NCBI RefSeq assembly: GCF_001439695.1 | Contig: NZ_JYLL01000001.1 | Span: 186,001 to 250,000, forward strand | Source: Pseudomonas veronii | GTDB lineage: Bacteria; Pseudomonadota; Gammaproteobacteria; Pseudomonadales; Pseudomonadaceae | Reading direction: 5' to 3' | Length of the DNA stretch: 64,000 bases | Shown here: one piece after another, positions 25,942 to 37,099 of the stretch | Layout: every line of letters starts with the position of its first letter | Position numbering within the stretch: the first letter of the stretch is position 1 | The notes under the pieces: generated by a model | The model's database searches: none | Told to the model about the DNA's origin: nothing | What the model saw: only the letters and a program-made list of their open reading frames with translations | Program-made: the position numbers and the translations under genes

Positions 25942-25970
25942 TTGGTGGGGCGGGCAATCCGCCTCACCAA
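25942..25970 (+). terminator. Hairpin after msbA
   Basis: Nearly perfect 13-bp stem TTGGTGGGGCGGG / TCCGCCTCACCAA (two G-U pairs) around a CAA loop, six bases after the msbA stop. The downstream bases (CGTTCCTG) lack a proper T-run, so termination may be partial. About 94 bases remain before hldE, with a possible -10 TAATAT at 26024-26029. Confidence 0.55.
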
Positions 25971-26063
25971 CGTTCCTGCAACATCTTCTGTCACACCCCC
26001 ACAAGCCTTCTGTAACCCTGTGCTAATATCGCGCCCCTGTTCATTTTGTATGTGGGTTGCTCC

Positions 26064-27488
26064 ATGAAGTTGTCCATGCCGCGATTCGATCAAGCCCCTG
26101 TCTTGGTGGTCGGCGATGTCATGCTCGACCGTTACTGGCATGGCGGAACCTCACGGATTTCCCCTGAGGCGCCGGTACCGGTAGTCAAGGTCGAGCAAAT
26201 CGAAGACCGTCCAGGCGGCGCTGCCAACGTTGCCCTCAATATTGCCGCCCTCGGCGCCCCAGCCTCTCTGGTGGGCGTGACCGGCGACGACGAAGCCGCC
26301 GACAGCCTGGCCAACAGCCTGCGCGGTGCCGGCGTGCGCGCGCTGTTCCAGCGCATCGCCCATCAGCCGACCATCGTCAAGCTGCGGGTCATGAGCCGTC
26401 ACCAGCAATTGCTGCGCATCGATTTCGAAGAACCCTTCGCCACCGACGCCCTGGCCCTCAGCGCGCAGGTCGATGAGTTGCTCGAAGGCATCAAGGTGCT
26501 GGTGTTGTCCGACTACGGCAAAGGCGCACTGAAGAACCACCAGATGCTGATCCAGGCCGCCAAGGCCCGCAATATTCCGGTGCTGGCCGATCCCAAGGGC
26601 AAGGACTTCTCGATTTATCGCGGCGCCAGCCTGATCACGCCGAACCTCAGCGAGTTCGAAGCCATCGTCGGCGGTTGCGCCGATGAGCACGAATTGGTGA
26701 GCAAGGGCGCGACGCTGATGGCCGAACTGGACCTGGGCGCCTTGCTGGTGACCCGTGGCGAGCACGGCATGACCTTGCTGCGCCCGGGCTATGCGGCGAT
26801 GCACCTGCCGGCGCGTGCGCGTGAAGTGTTCGACGTCACCGGCGCCGGCGACACCGTGATTTCCACCCTGGCCGCCTCCATCGCGGCCGGCGAGGAATTG
26901 CCCCACGCCGTGGCCCTGGCCAACCTGGCAGCGGGCATCGTGGTCGGCAAGCTCGGCACCGCCGCGATCAGCGCGCCCGAACTGCGCCGTGCGATCCAGC
27001 GTTCCGAAGGCTCCGAGCGTGGGGTGTTGAGTCTCGAGCAATTGCTGCTGGCGATTGACGACGCGCGCGCCCACAACGAAAGCATTGTGTTCACCAATGG
27101 CTGTTTCGACATCCTGCATGCCGGTCATGTGACGTACCTGGAACAGGCGCGCGCCCAAGGCGATCGCCTGATCGTCGCGGTCAATGACGATGCGTCGGTC
27201 AGCCGCCTGAAAGGTCCGGGCCGCCCGATCAACAGTGTCGACCGACGCATGGCGGTCCTGGCCGGCCTGGGTGCGGTGGACTGGGTGATCAGCTTCCCCG
27301 AAGCCACCCCGGAAAACCTGCTGGCCCAGGTCAAGCCCGATGTGCTGGTCAAGGGCGGCGACTATTCCGTCGACCAGGTGGTCGGCGCCGACATCGTCAG
27401 CGCCTACGGCGGCAAGGTCAAAGTGCTGGGGTTGGTTGAGAACAGCTCGACGACCGCGATCGTGGAAAAAATCCGCAATCACGAATAA
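26064..27488 (+). CDS. hldE: Bifunctional heptose-7-phosphate kinase / heptose-1-phosphate adenylyltransferase
   Basis: Carries out two steps of ADP-heptose synthesis, the donor used by WaaC and WaaF. The 474 residues split into a ribokinase-like domain (about 1-320, with DVTGAGDTVIST near 256) and a nucleotidyltransferase domain (about 340-474, FTNGCFDILHAGHVTYL near 342 with the HxGH motif). The start is the ATG giving MKLSMPRFDQAPVLVVGDVM; an in-frame ATG 18 bases upstream is less likely. It is the last gene of the LPS block. Confidence 0.97.
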   Translation: MKLSMPRFDQAPVLVVGDVMLDRYWHGGTSRISPEAPVPVVKVEQIEDRPGGAANVALNIAALGAPASLVGVTGDDEAADSLANSLRGAGVRALFQRIAHQPTIVKLRVMSRHQQLLRIDFEEPFATDALALSAQVDELLEGIKVLVLSDYGKGALKNHQMLIQAAKARNIPVLADPKGKDFSIYRGASLITPNLSEFEAIVGGCADEHELVSKGATLMAELDLGALLVTRGEHGMTLLRPGYAAMHLPARAREVFDVTGAGDTVISTLAASIAAGEELPHAVALANLAAGIVVGKLGTAAISAPELRRAIQRSEGSERGVLSLEQLLLAIDDARAHNESIVFTNGCFDILHAGHVTYLEQARAQGDRLIVAVNDDASVSRLKGPGRPINSVDRRMAVLAGLGAVDWVISFPEATPENLLAQVKPDVLVKGGDYSVDQVVGADIVSAYGGKVKVLGLVENSSTTAIVEKIRNHE

Positions 27489-27497
27489 GGCTTGCGG

Positions 27498-27528
27498 CCG
27501 TAGGCGCGGGCCTGCTCGCTCCTACGGT
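27498..27528. repeat. REP-like hairpin at the hldE 3' end
   Basis: Stem CCGTAGG / CCTACGG enclosing CGCGGGCCTGCTCGCT, the look of a single, diverged REP unit. It overlaps the last codons of the converging gene at 27522-28487 and probably serves both transcripts as a 3' end structure. Confidence 0.55.
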
Positions 27529-28487
27529 CTGGCCTTCTTTGGCACGATCTTGCGCAACATCTGCCGGGCCTTGCCGGTCAGGCGCTTGAGCTTCGACTCT
27601 TTCTCCGGGACGGCCAGGCCTTGCTGCCTGAGCCAATCCTTCCAACGAATCCGCTCGTCGCGCACCACCCAGCCGTCCTGCTGGGCGAAGCTCTCCGCCA
27701 GGTACAAACCCCGCGTGCTCGCCGGGTACAGCTGATCTTTCTTGACCGTATACAGCTCGGCGAGCGGCTGCCCGTCCTTCAAGGGCATCAGGTACAGGTC
27801 CGGGCGCTGGCGGTCCAGGCGCGCGACCAGTTGATCGCCTTCGAGTCGCTCATCCACATGGAACAGGCTCAAGGATTTGGCTTCCTTGGGCACCTCCAGG
27901 CGCAAGTCATAAATCAATTGCAGCGAGGCCGTAGGCAAGTGGACGTAGGCCCGTGGGCGCTCGATCAGTTGCGTGGTCGCGCAGCGCACCGGGCGGGCCG
28001 CGCCGGACAAGGGGCTCAAGCGAAACGGCAAGGCTTCGCGGTAGTGCAGCGCGGCGGAGTAGGGCGCCGGCAGCCAGGTGTCGTTGAAGCGCCCGCTGAG
28101 CCAGCCTTCGGGCGTCTCCAGCAGGCACTCTTCGGCGATTTCCTGGATGGCGGTGTGCAGCGGCAGGTTCAGCTCATGGGCGGGGACGTAGCCGGAAATC
28201 AGCTTGAGCACCACGTCGCCACGGTCCTGGCGGCGTTGGCGCACCAGCACCCAGTAATCCTTGTTTTGCCAATGCAGGGTCAAACGCACCGACACGCCGA
28301 GGTTGGCCAGCTCGAGGGCGAAACGCTCCGGGTCTGTCACTTCTACCGGCTTGCGCCGTTGCAGGGTCTGGGCAAAGTTGAGCGGCATGCCGACGCTCTG
28401 GTAGCTCAGGCCTTCGGGGGTGGCTTCGACATGCAGTGGCAGAGTCTTGAAGTTGCTGGGGTTTTTTCTTATGAGCGTTCGCGACAT
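27522..28487 (-). CDS. Conserved Pseudomonas protein of unknown function with a Nudix-like box
   Basis: 321 residues. I recall such proteins being labelled metal ABC transporter ATPase, but no Walker A, signature or Walker B motif is visible, so I do not support that name. About residues 97-123 read ISGYVPAHE...AIQEIAEECLL, which resembles a degenerate Nudix box (QEIAEEC for REUXEEX, with two extra residues before it). The C-terminus is very basic (KLKRLTGKARQMLRKIVPKKARP). No signal or membrane segment is seen. It converges on hldE. Confidence 0.75.
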   Translation of the reverse strand: MSRTLIRKNPSNFKTLPLHVEATPEGLSYQSVGMPLNFAQTLQRRKPVEVTDPERFALELANLGVSVRLTLHWQNKDYWVLVRQRRQDRGDVVLKLISGYVPAHELNLPLHTAIQEIAEECLLETPEGWLSGRFNDTWLPAPYSAALHYREALPFRLSPLSGAARPVRCATTQLIERPRAYVHLPTASLQLIYDLRLEVPKEAKSLSLFHVDERLEGDQLVARLDRQRPDLYLMPLKDGQPLAELYTVKKDQLYPASTRGLYLAESFAQQDGWVVRDERIRWKDWLRQQGLAVPEKESKLKRLTGKARQMLRKIVPKKARP

Positions 28488-28527
28488 GTCGGCTCCTTCT
28501 TACGTCGGGGCGGCCGCGTCGGCGGCA

Positions 28528-29340
28528 TCAGAGTTGACGAATGACCTGGGCAGCGGTCGCCACGTTGTGAGCCAGGTGCAGCGGATTAATGGTCCCGACA
28601 ATAGCACTGGCGACACCCGTTTGCGCAAACAACAACATGAAACTGGCACGTATGGGGTCCATTCCCGGTTCCAGGCAGACGTGGCCGCTGGCGAGGGCTT
28701 TTTTCACCAGGATGCCTTTGCCATGGGCGGCCGCATAATCAATGACGGCTTTCTCGGCCTGTTCGTTCAGATTGTAGGTGACCATTGCGCAATCGCCCTG
28801 TTCCAGAGCCTTCACGCCGCCTTCGACGGTTTTGCCGGAGAAGCCGAAACCGCGGATTTTGCCTTCTCGTTTCAAGTCTGCGAGGGTCTGGTACACCTCG
28901 CAGTCGTTGAGAATGTGCAGGTCGTTGCCGTCGGAATGCACCAGCACCAGGTCGATAAAGTCGGTTTCCAGTCGTTTCAGGCTGCGTTCGATCGACATCC
29001 GGGTATGGGCCGCGCTGAAGTCGTGACGGGACACGCCATTGTCGAATTCTTCGCCGACCTTGCTGACAATCACCCACTCGTTGCGCTGGCCCCGCAACAG
29101 CGGCCCCAGGCGTTCTTCGCTGCGGCCATAGGCCGGCGCGGTATCGATCAGGTTGATGCCCAACTGACGGGCCTGGCGCAGCAGCAGGCGCGCTTCGTCG
29201 TCATCGGGAATCTGGAAGCCGCTGGGGTATTTCACCCCTTGGTCGCGACCGAGCTTGACGGTGCCCAGGCCCAGCGGCGACACCAGCAGGCCGGTACTGC
29301 CCAGCGGGCGGTGCAGGTCGTGCAGGGTGGGCAGGCTCAT
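28528..29340 (-). CDS. Aldo/keto reductase
   Basis: 270 residues, aldo/keto reductase superfamily (PA4992-type), an NADPH-dependent oxidoreductase of unknown substrate. The TIM-barrel catalytic tetrad is visible: Asp and Tyr in DTAPAYGRSEERLG, Lys in VIVSKVG, His in VLVHSDGND. The frame stays open far upstream through the next gene, but the start MSLPTLHDLHRPLG with a four-base overlap with the oxidoreductase stop is natural. Probably cotranscribed with the FAD oxidoreductase. Confidence 0.88.
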   Translation of the reverse strand: MSLPTLHDLHRPLGSTGLLVSPLGLGTVKLGRDQGVKYPSGFQIPDDDEARLLLRQARQLGINLIDTAPAYGRSEERLGPLLRGQRNEWVIVSKVGEEFDNGVSRHDFSAAHTRMSIERSLKRLETDFIDLVLVHSDGNDLHILNDCEVYQTLADLKREGKIRGFGFSGKTVEGGVKALEQGDCAMVTYNLNEQAEKAVIDYAAAHGKGILVKKALASGHVCLEPGMDPIRASFMLLFAQTGVASAIVGTINPLHLAHNVATAAQVIRQL

Positions 29341-30512
29341 GGCAACAGTTGCTCCCAGGCCGGTTGGCCGATGGCGGGTTTGGGCAGCTCGGGCAGCGGG
29401 GTGGCGGGGCCGGGTTGGATGCCATCGCGTTCGAGGGCGTGGAGCACCCGGTCGGCGAAGTCCGGTGCCAGGGCCAGCTTGGTCGGCCAGCCCACGAGCA
29501 GGCGGCCCTGTTCGGCGAGGAAGGCGTTGTCGGGGCGAGTCAGGCCCGATTGCAGCGGCTCGGCACGTTCGACGCGCAGGGTGGCCCATTCGGTGTGGCT
29601 CATGTCGATCCACGGCAGCAGAAGCGCCAACTCGTGCTGCGCGGTGGCGATCTGTTCCTGTGGCGTGCGTGCTACGCCGTCGGCCTCGGCGATGTCGCCG
29701 CCCATGTACCACACCCAGTTGCCATCGGCGGCCGGGTGCGTGGTCACGGTGAGGCGCGGTTTGGTGCCGCCGCCCAGGCAGTGGGCGTACAGCGGTTTCA
29801 GGCCTGGGCCTTTGGCGATGATCATGTGCAGCGCGCGCTTTTGCATGGCCGGCTCGCTCAGGCCCAGGGCGGCGAGCAGATCGGCAGTGCCGCCGCCGGC
29901 GCTCAAGACGATGCGCTGGGCGCGGATCTCGCGGCCGTCGACTTTCAGACCGACCAATGCGTCGTTTTCCCGCAGCGGTTCGATGTGTTGTCCGGCGAGC
30001 AAACCATCGCCGGCCAACTGCGCCAGGCGTCCGATCAGGCTCGGCACGTCGACCACCAATTCCGACAGGCGATAGACCTTGCCCTTGAAGCGGCGGTCTT
30101 GCAGGGCTGGCGGCAGGGCGTCGCCCTTGACCTGATCGACGCGGCCGCGCACGGCCTTGCTGGCGAAGAAGCTGGTGAGGTTGCCGGCGAGCGTGCCAGG
30201 GGACCACAGGTAATGGGCTTCGGAGAGCAGGCGCACGCCGGTCAGGTCCAGTTCGCCGTGACCGGCCAGGGCCTCACGCCAGCGCCGCGGCATATCGGCA
30301 ATCGCTTCGGAGGCGCCGGTGAGTGCACCGTGCAGCGCGTATTTCGCACCGCCATGAATGATGCCTTGGGACTTCACGCTTTGCCCGCCTCCCAGGGTGG
30401 CGTTTTCCACCACCACCGTGGAAAACCCCTGGCGGCGCAGGCGCGCATTCAGCCAGAGGCCGGCAACTCCGGCGCCGACAATCAGAACGTCGGTGGAAAT
30501 AACGGATGGCAT
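29337..30512 (-). CDS. FAD-dependent oxidoreductase (DAO family)
   Basis: 391 residues, PA4991-type. The N-terminal Rossmann fingerprint VLIVGAGVAGLWLNARL (about residues 9-25) binds FAD, and SAGGGTADLLAALG marks the second FAD contact of the D-amino-acid-oxidase/glycerol-3-phosphate dehydrogenase group. Substrate unknown. The ATG at 30512 has GAGG 7 bases upstream; a TTG two codons earlier is possible. It overlaps the aldo/keto reductase by four bases, suggesting a two-gene redox operon. Confidence 0.85.
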   Translation of the reverse strand: MPSVISTDVLIVGAGVAGLWLNARLRRQGFSTVVVENATLGGGQSVKSQGIIHGGAKYALHGALTGASEAIADMPRRWREALAGHGELDLTGVRLLSEAHYLWSPGTLAGNLTSFFASKAVRGRVDQVKGDALPPALQDRRFKGKVYRLSELVVDVPSLIGRLAQLAGDGLLAGQHIEPLRENDALVGLKVDGREIRAQRIVLSAGGGTADLLAALGLSEPAMQKRALHMIIAKGPGLKPLYAHCLGGGTKPRLTVTTHPAADGNWVWYMGGDIAEADGVARTPQEQIATAQHELALLLPWIDMSHTEWATLRVERAEPLQSGLTRPDNAFLAEQGRLLVGWPTKLALAPDFADRVLHALERDGIQPGPATPLPELPKPAIGQPAWEQLLP

Positions 30513-30598
30513 GGGCAACCTCAGTGTTCAAATCAAGGTGCCAAGTATACAGACTCAACGAATGGATCTTTGCGCGGGATCAATATTGACGCGTGAGG

Positions 30599-30934
30599 TC
30601 AGTGCCCCGCCGTTTTCGAGAACAGTTGAATCACCACCACGCCCAACACAATCAAGCCCATCCCCAGCATTGCCGGCAGATCGAGCTTCTGCCCATAGAT
30701 GAACAGCGCCGCGACGCTGACCATCACGATGCCCATCCCAGCCCACACGGCATACGCCACGCCGACCGGCACTGTACGCACCACCAGGGTCAGCATCCAG
30801 AACGCCACACCGTAGCCGACGATCACCAGCAGCAGTGGGATCGGTGTGCTCCAGCCCTTGATGGCTTTCATGGAAACGGTGGCGATGACTTCCGAGCAGA
30901 TGGCGATGGCCAGGTAGTAGTAGGCAGGGGTCAT
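30599..30934 (-). CDS. SMR-family multidrug efflux protein (EmrE/QacE-like)
   Basis: 111 residues, four membrane helices, small multidrug resistance family, a proton-coupled exporter of cationic drugs. Glu15 (in LAIAICSEVIATVSMK) corresponds to the essential membrane Glu of EmrE; GVAYAVWAGMGIV is the usual helix-3 signature. The start MTPAYYYL has GAGGACC before it; the frame extends 14 codons further without support. Divergent from the LysR gene, which may regulate it. Confidence 0.92.
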   Translation of the reverse strand: MTPAYYYLAIAICSEVIATVSMKAIKGWSTPIPLLLVIVGYGVAFWMLTLVVRTVPVGVAYAVWAGMGIVMVSVAALFIYGQKLDLPAMLGMGLIVLGVVVIQLFSKTAGH

Positions 30935-31037
30935 GGTGCGGTCCTCGGTGTGTAGCGCGCTGGATAAGGTCGGCATTCTAGAGGCTCGTCAGATGGGGTA
31001 AAGTCATTACCTATCCGAATTAAAGATGGGTTGTGCC

Positions 31038-31928
31038 ATGAATGTGCAGTGGAACCTGGAACAGATGCGCCTGTTCGTCAGCGTCGCCGAGCAGCGTTCT
31101 TTTTCGGCGGTAGCGCGTCAGCAGCGCAAGGCTCAGTCGGCGGTCAGCAACGGGATCGCCTTGCTGGAAGCGGACCTGGGCGTCAGCCTGTTCGAACGAA
31201 GCAGCGGCCGCCAGCCGCGCTTGACCGAAGCCGGCACGGTGCTGCTCGAAGAGGCTCGGGAAGTGCTGCGCCAGTGCGAACGCCTCAATGGCCGCGCACT
31301 GTCGTTGGTGCGCGGCGAAGAAGCCTGCCTGCGCCTGGCCCAGGATGAAGCGATGCTGTACCAGCCGGTCCTCGACAGTCTCGACGCCTTGGCCGGCCAG
31401 TTTCCCAACCTCGAGGTGCAGCTTTCCAGCGCTGCCCAGGGCGATGTCGCACGCAAACTGGTGGAGCGCAGGGCCGACCTGGGCATGTTGTTCTATCACG
31501 ATCAAATCCCCGAAGCGTTGGAGCGGCGGGTCGTCGGCAGTGTGGAAATGGTCACGGTGTGCGGGCGTCGCCATCCGCTGGCGGCGCAGCAAACCGTGGA
31601 CTGCCAGGGGTTGGCGCAGTATCGCCAGTTGCTGATGTCGACCCAGACCAGCGTCTACCCCGGCAGCGAGGCCGCCAGCCCGCAGGTGTGGCGCGCCGAC
31701 AGCTTCTACGTGCTGGCCGAATGGCTTATCCGTGGCCTGGGTTGGGCCTGGTTGCCCCGGCATGTGGTGCAATACCCCGCGTACCAGAACCAAATGGTCG
31801 AACTCGACAGCGAATGGACCCCGCCGGCCCTTGTGGTCGAGCTGGTGTGGCGCCGCGATGAACCCCTGGGCCCTGCCGCACGCTTTCTCGCCGAGCGTTT
31901 TGCCGAGTGCTTGCAGGCGATCGATTGA
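31038..31928 (+). CDS. LysR-family transcriptional regulator
   Basis: 296 residues with a winged helix-turn-helix at about 5-64 (MRLFVSVAEQRSFSAVARQQ, then SAVSNGIALLEADLGVSLFER) and a LysR substrate-binding domain after it. The effector is unknown. It is transcribed away from the SMR gene with 103 bases between the two starts, the usual arrangement for a LysR regulator and its target. An ATG 12 bases upstream (31026) is an alternative start. Confidence 0.9.
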   Translation: MNVQWNLEQMRLFVSVAEQRSFSAVARQQRKAQSAVSNGIALLEADLGVSLFERSSGRQPRLTEAGTVLLEEAREVLRQCERLNGRALSLVRGEEACLRLAQDEAMLYQPVLDSLDALAGQFPNLEVQLSSAAQGDVARKLVERRADLGMLFYHDQIPEALERRVVGSVEMVTVCGRRHPLAAQQTVDCQGLAQYRQLLMSTQTSVYPGSEAASPQVWRADSFYVLAEWLIRGLGWAWLPRHVVQYPAYQNQMVELDSEWTPPALVVELVWRRDEPLGPAARFLAERFAECLQAID

Positions 31929-31951
31929 AAAAGCCGATAAACTCCGCCGCC

Positions 31952-33229
31952 ATGAATAGAACTCTCTACAGCTGTCTGTTTTACCTGGCGCTGCCGTTGG
32001 TGGCTTTACGTCTATGGCTGCGCGCGCGCAAGGCGCCGGCCTACGCCAAGCGCGTGGGCGAGCGCTTTTCCTACGGCTTGCCGCGGATGCAACCGGGCGG
32101 GATCTGGGTGCATGCGGTGTCGGTGGGCGAAAGCATCGCCGCCGCGCCGATGATCCGTGGCCTGCTGGCGCGTTATCCGCAGTTGCCGATGACGGTCACC
32201 TGCATGACACCCACCGGCTCCGAGCGTATCCAGGCATTGTTCGCCGATGAACCGCGCGTCCAGCATTGCTACTTGCCCTATGACTTGCCCTGCGCGGCCA
32301 AGCGTTTTCTCGACCGTGTCCAGCCCAAACTGGCCGTGATCATGGAGACCGAGCTGTGGCCCAACCACATCCACGCCTGCGCCCAGCGCGGGATTCCGGT
32401 GGCGCTGGCCAATGCACGCTTGTCGGCGCGTTCGGCCAAGGGCTACGCACGTTTTGCCAGACTGACGGCGCCGATGCTGGCAGAAATGAGTCTGATCGCC
32501 GTGCAGACCGAGACTGAGGCCGAGCGTTTCCGCAGCCTGGGTGCGCGTGCGGACACGGTGCAAGTGACCGGCTCGATCAAGTTCGACCTGACCATCGACC
32601 CGCAACTGCTGGCGCGCGCGGCCGCGTTGCGCGAACAGTGGGGCGCCGGCGAGCGCCCGGTGTGGATCGCCGCCAGTACCCACGAAGGCGAAGATGAGGT
32701 GGTGCTGGCGGCCCATCGCCAACTGCTCGCCAGCTATCCCAATGCGCTGCTGATTCTGGTGCCGCGTCATCTGGAACGCTTCGGCCCGATGTTTGAGCTG
32801 TGCGAGCGACAAGGGTTCGCCACGGTGCGTCGTTCCAGCGGCGAGCCGGTCACCGCGCACACCGCCGTGTTGCTCGGCGACACCATGGGCGAGTTGCTGT
32901 TTTTGTATGCCTTGGCCGACAGCGCGTTGGTGGGTGGCAGCCTGGTCGCGACCGGCGGGCACAACCCACTGGAACCGGCGGCGTTGGGCAAGCCAGTGAT
33001 CATGGGGCCGCACCGGTTCAACTTCCTCGAAATCAGCGCAATGCTGCGCGACGCCGGGGCGTTGCGTGAGGTGGATGATGCCGAAGGTTTGGCCGAGGCC
33101 GTGCGGCAGCTGTTCGAGCTACCGCAGGATGCCCAGCGGATGGCGCAGGCGGGGCTTAAGGTGATGCAGGCCAACCAGGGCGCTTTGAAGCGACTGTTGG
33201 ATGGCCTTGATCGCCTGATAACTCACTGA
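31952..33229 (+). CDS. waaA: Kdo transferase (3-deoxy-D-manno-octulosonic acid transferase)
   Basis: Transfers Kdo from CMP-Kdo onto lipid IVA, the first core step; inner-membrane associated. 425 residues: an N-terminal anchor (LYSCLFYLALPLVALRLWL), a GT30 N-domain with WVHAVSVGESIAAAP and METELWPNH, and a C-domain with VGGSLVATGGHNPLEPAALG and GPHRFNF. The start ATG lies 23 bases after the LysR stop. It is separated from the main waa block by about 4.5 kb, as in other pseudomonads. Confidence 0.96.
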   Translation: MNRTLYSCLFYLALPLVALRLWLRARKAPAYAKRVGERFSYGLPRMQPGGIWVHAVSVGESIAAAPMIRGLLARYPQLPMTVTCMTPTGSERIQALFADEPRVQHCYLPYDLPCAAKRFLDRVQPKLAVIMETELWPNHIHACAQRGIPVALANARLSARSAKGYARFARLTAPMLAEMSLIAVQTETEAERFRSLGARADTVQVTGSIKFDLTIDPQLLARAAALREQWGAGERPVWIAASTHEGEDEVVLAAHRQLLASYPNALLILVPRHLERFGPMFELCERQGFATVRRSSGEPVTAHTAVLLGDTMGELLFLYALADSALVGGSLVATGGHNPLEPAALGKPVIMGPHRFNFLEISAMLRDAGALREVDDAEGLAEAVRQLFELPQDAQRMAQAGLKVMQANQGALKRLLDGLDRLITH

Positions 33230-33244
33230 CGCAATACCGATCCA

Positions 33245-33276
33245 AATGTGGAAGGGAGCAAGCCCCTTCTCACATT
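33245..33276. repeat. Single REP-like palindrome between waaA and tolC-family gene
   Basis: Inverted repeat AATGTGG-AAGGG / CCCTT-CTCACATT around AGCAAGC with one bulged base; it looks like a diverged single REP unit. It sits between the convergent stops of waaA and the TolC-family gene, where it could act as a shared 3' end structure. Confidence 0.65.
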
Positions 33277-33291
33277 GGTTCTGTGGTGCGA

Positions 33292-34731
33292 TCAATAACC
33301 CGGGCGGGCCTTGAGCTGCTCGGCGGCGGCCTTGGCCAGGTCCGGCGGCAGGAAGTCGCGGTCCGGGTTGTAGTCGGCCTTGAGATAGCGCGTCAGGTCT
33401 TGCAGGTCCCCAGGGTTCAACGTGCCGGCTGCCTGCTTCAAGCGCAGGTTGTCGAGGATGTAGTCGTAGCGGCTGTTGTTGTAGTTGCGCACCGACGCAT
33501 AGAGCTGGCGCTGGGCGTCGAGCACGTCGACGATATTGCGCGTACCCACCTGATAACCGATTTCCGTGGCTTCCACCGCGCTCTGGTTGGAGATGATCGA
33601 CTGGCGGCGTGCCTGCACCTGCTCCACGTCGGTGTTGACCGCGCGGTGCAGGTTGCGCGTGTTTTCCACCACCTGGCGGCGCAGGCCTTCGCGTTGCTGC
33701 TCGGTCTGGCCCAGGCGCGAGTACGATTCGCGCACTTGCGAGCTGGTCAGGCCACCGCTGTACAGCGGGATATTCAGGCGCAGGCCAATGGTGCGTTGCG
33801 AGACATCGCCGCCATAAGGCGTGCCGAAGGCATTCGGGTTGCTGAAGCCGAGCGCGTCGTTATCGCCCTTTTCATACTGCGCCACGGCGTCCAGGGTCGG
33901 CGCGTGCCCGGCCTTGCGCTGCTTGAGGGTTTCCTCGGCGGCGGTGACGGCGTAGTTGCTGGCGAGCAGGTTCAGGTTCTGGCGGCCGGCGGTTTCGACC
34001 CAGGCCTTGGCGTCGTTCGGCAGCGGCGGCAGCACCGGCAGTGTATGCACAATGCCCTGGATCGAATTGTATTGACGGTTGGTCAGCGCGATCAGTGCTT
34101 CGAAGGCGTCGTCCACCTGGCGTTGCGCGACGATCCGGTTGGCCCGCGCGGTGTCGTAGCTGGCCTGGGATTGCAGCACGTCGGTCTTGTCCGACAGGCC
34201 CACGTCGAAGCGTTCGTTGGACTGGTCCAGTTGGCGCTTGAAGGCGTTTTCTTCGGCCTTGGTGGAGGCCAGGTTGTCCTGGGCGCGCAGCACGGCGAAG
34301 TAGTTCTCGGCGCTTTGCAGGATCAGGTTCTGTTCGGTGGCTGAAAGTTGCAGCGCAGCCTGTTCGTTGACGGCTTCGGCGGCTTGCAGTTGGAACCAGC
34401 GGTCGGCGCGGAACAGCGGCTGGCTCAAGGTCGCACGCCAGGAATGCGCGTCGCGGTTGGCGGTGGCGGCCGGGGTGTCGATCTGGGTGCGCGAATTGTT
34501 GATATCGGCACCGGCCGACAGGTTGGGCAGCAAACCGGCGCGGGCCTGGGGCACCACTTCTTTCTGCGCACCGTACTGGGCGCGGGCGGCGGCCAGGTCG
34601 GCGTTGTTGTCCACCGCTTCCTGGTAGACGCTGACCAGGTCGGTTCGGGCGGACAAGGGCGCTTCAGCTGCCCAGACCATTCCGTTGGTCGCACAAGACA
34701 CGGCGAGAGCCAGTGAGAGTTTGCGCAGCAT
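33292..34731 (-). CDS. TolC-family outer membrane efflux protein
   Basis: 479 residues (OpmH/TolC type, PA4974-like). The signal peptide MLRKLSLALAVSCATNGMVWA is followed by two outer-membrane-factor repeats rich in coiled-coil segments with heptad Gln/Asn/Ala. It forms the trimeric exit duct for tripartite efflux or type I secretion; the partner pumps are not in this window. The AT-rich stretch just upstream (34740-34770) probably holds its promoter. It ends next to a REP unit. Confidence 0.93.
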   Translation of the reverse strand: MLRKLSLALAVSCATNGMVWAAEAPLSARTDLVSVYQEAVDNNADLAAARAQYGAQKEVVPQARAGLLPNLSAGADINNSRTQIDTPAATANRDAHSWRATLSQPLFRADRWFQLQAAEAVNEQAALQLSATEQNLILQSAENYFAVLRAQDNLASTKAEENAFKRQLDQSNERFDVGLSDKTDVLQSQASYDTARANRIVAQRQVDDAFEALIALTNRQYNSIQGIVHTLPVLPPLPNDAKAWVETAGRQNLNLLASNYAVTAAEETLKQRKAGHAPTLDAVAQYEKGDNDALGFSNPNAFGTPYGGDVSQRTIGLRLNIPLYSGGLTSSQVRESYSRLGQTEQQREGLRRQVVENTRNLHRAVNTDVEQVQARRQSIISNQSAVEATEIGYQVGTRNIVDVLDAQRQLYASVRNYNNSRYDYILDNLRLKQAAGTLNPGDLQDLTRYLKADYNPDRDFLPPDLAKAAAEQLKARPGY

Positions 34732-34892
34732 GAATTGATCCCTAGTTTTAATATTACGATGATAATTTAACGCCCAAGGCTACGGTTGGCCATTCCTGGC
34801 GTCAAGCGTCGGGGCAGTCACCGAGTGTAGTGGTGGTTACACGGCGCAACAATCCTGCAATTGCGCCATTCATCACGCTGAATGCTCCGTTA

Positions 34893-34921
34893 TTGGCAAT
34901 TTGCCCTCACCCTGTCTAGAC
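34893..34921 (+). promoter_or_regulatory. Candidate promoter of the TPP riboswitch-thiC transcript
   Basis: TTGGCA (34893-34898) and CTAGAC (34916-34921) with a 17-base spacer, ending 9 bases before the riboswitch begins. The -35 is good and the -10 modest; the position, with a predicted start near 34928, fits the aptamer very well. Confidence 0.5.
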
Positions 34922-34930
34922 TGGCCGGGT

Positions 34931-37070
<2,140 letters not shown>

Positions 37071-37099
37071 TCCGAGGTTGTAGGCGCTTTCAAGGGCCT

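Noticed and set aside
27522..28487. ABC transporter ATPase annotation.
   Set aside because: No Walker A (GxxGxGKS/T), no LSGGQ and no Walker B in the translation.
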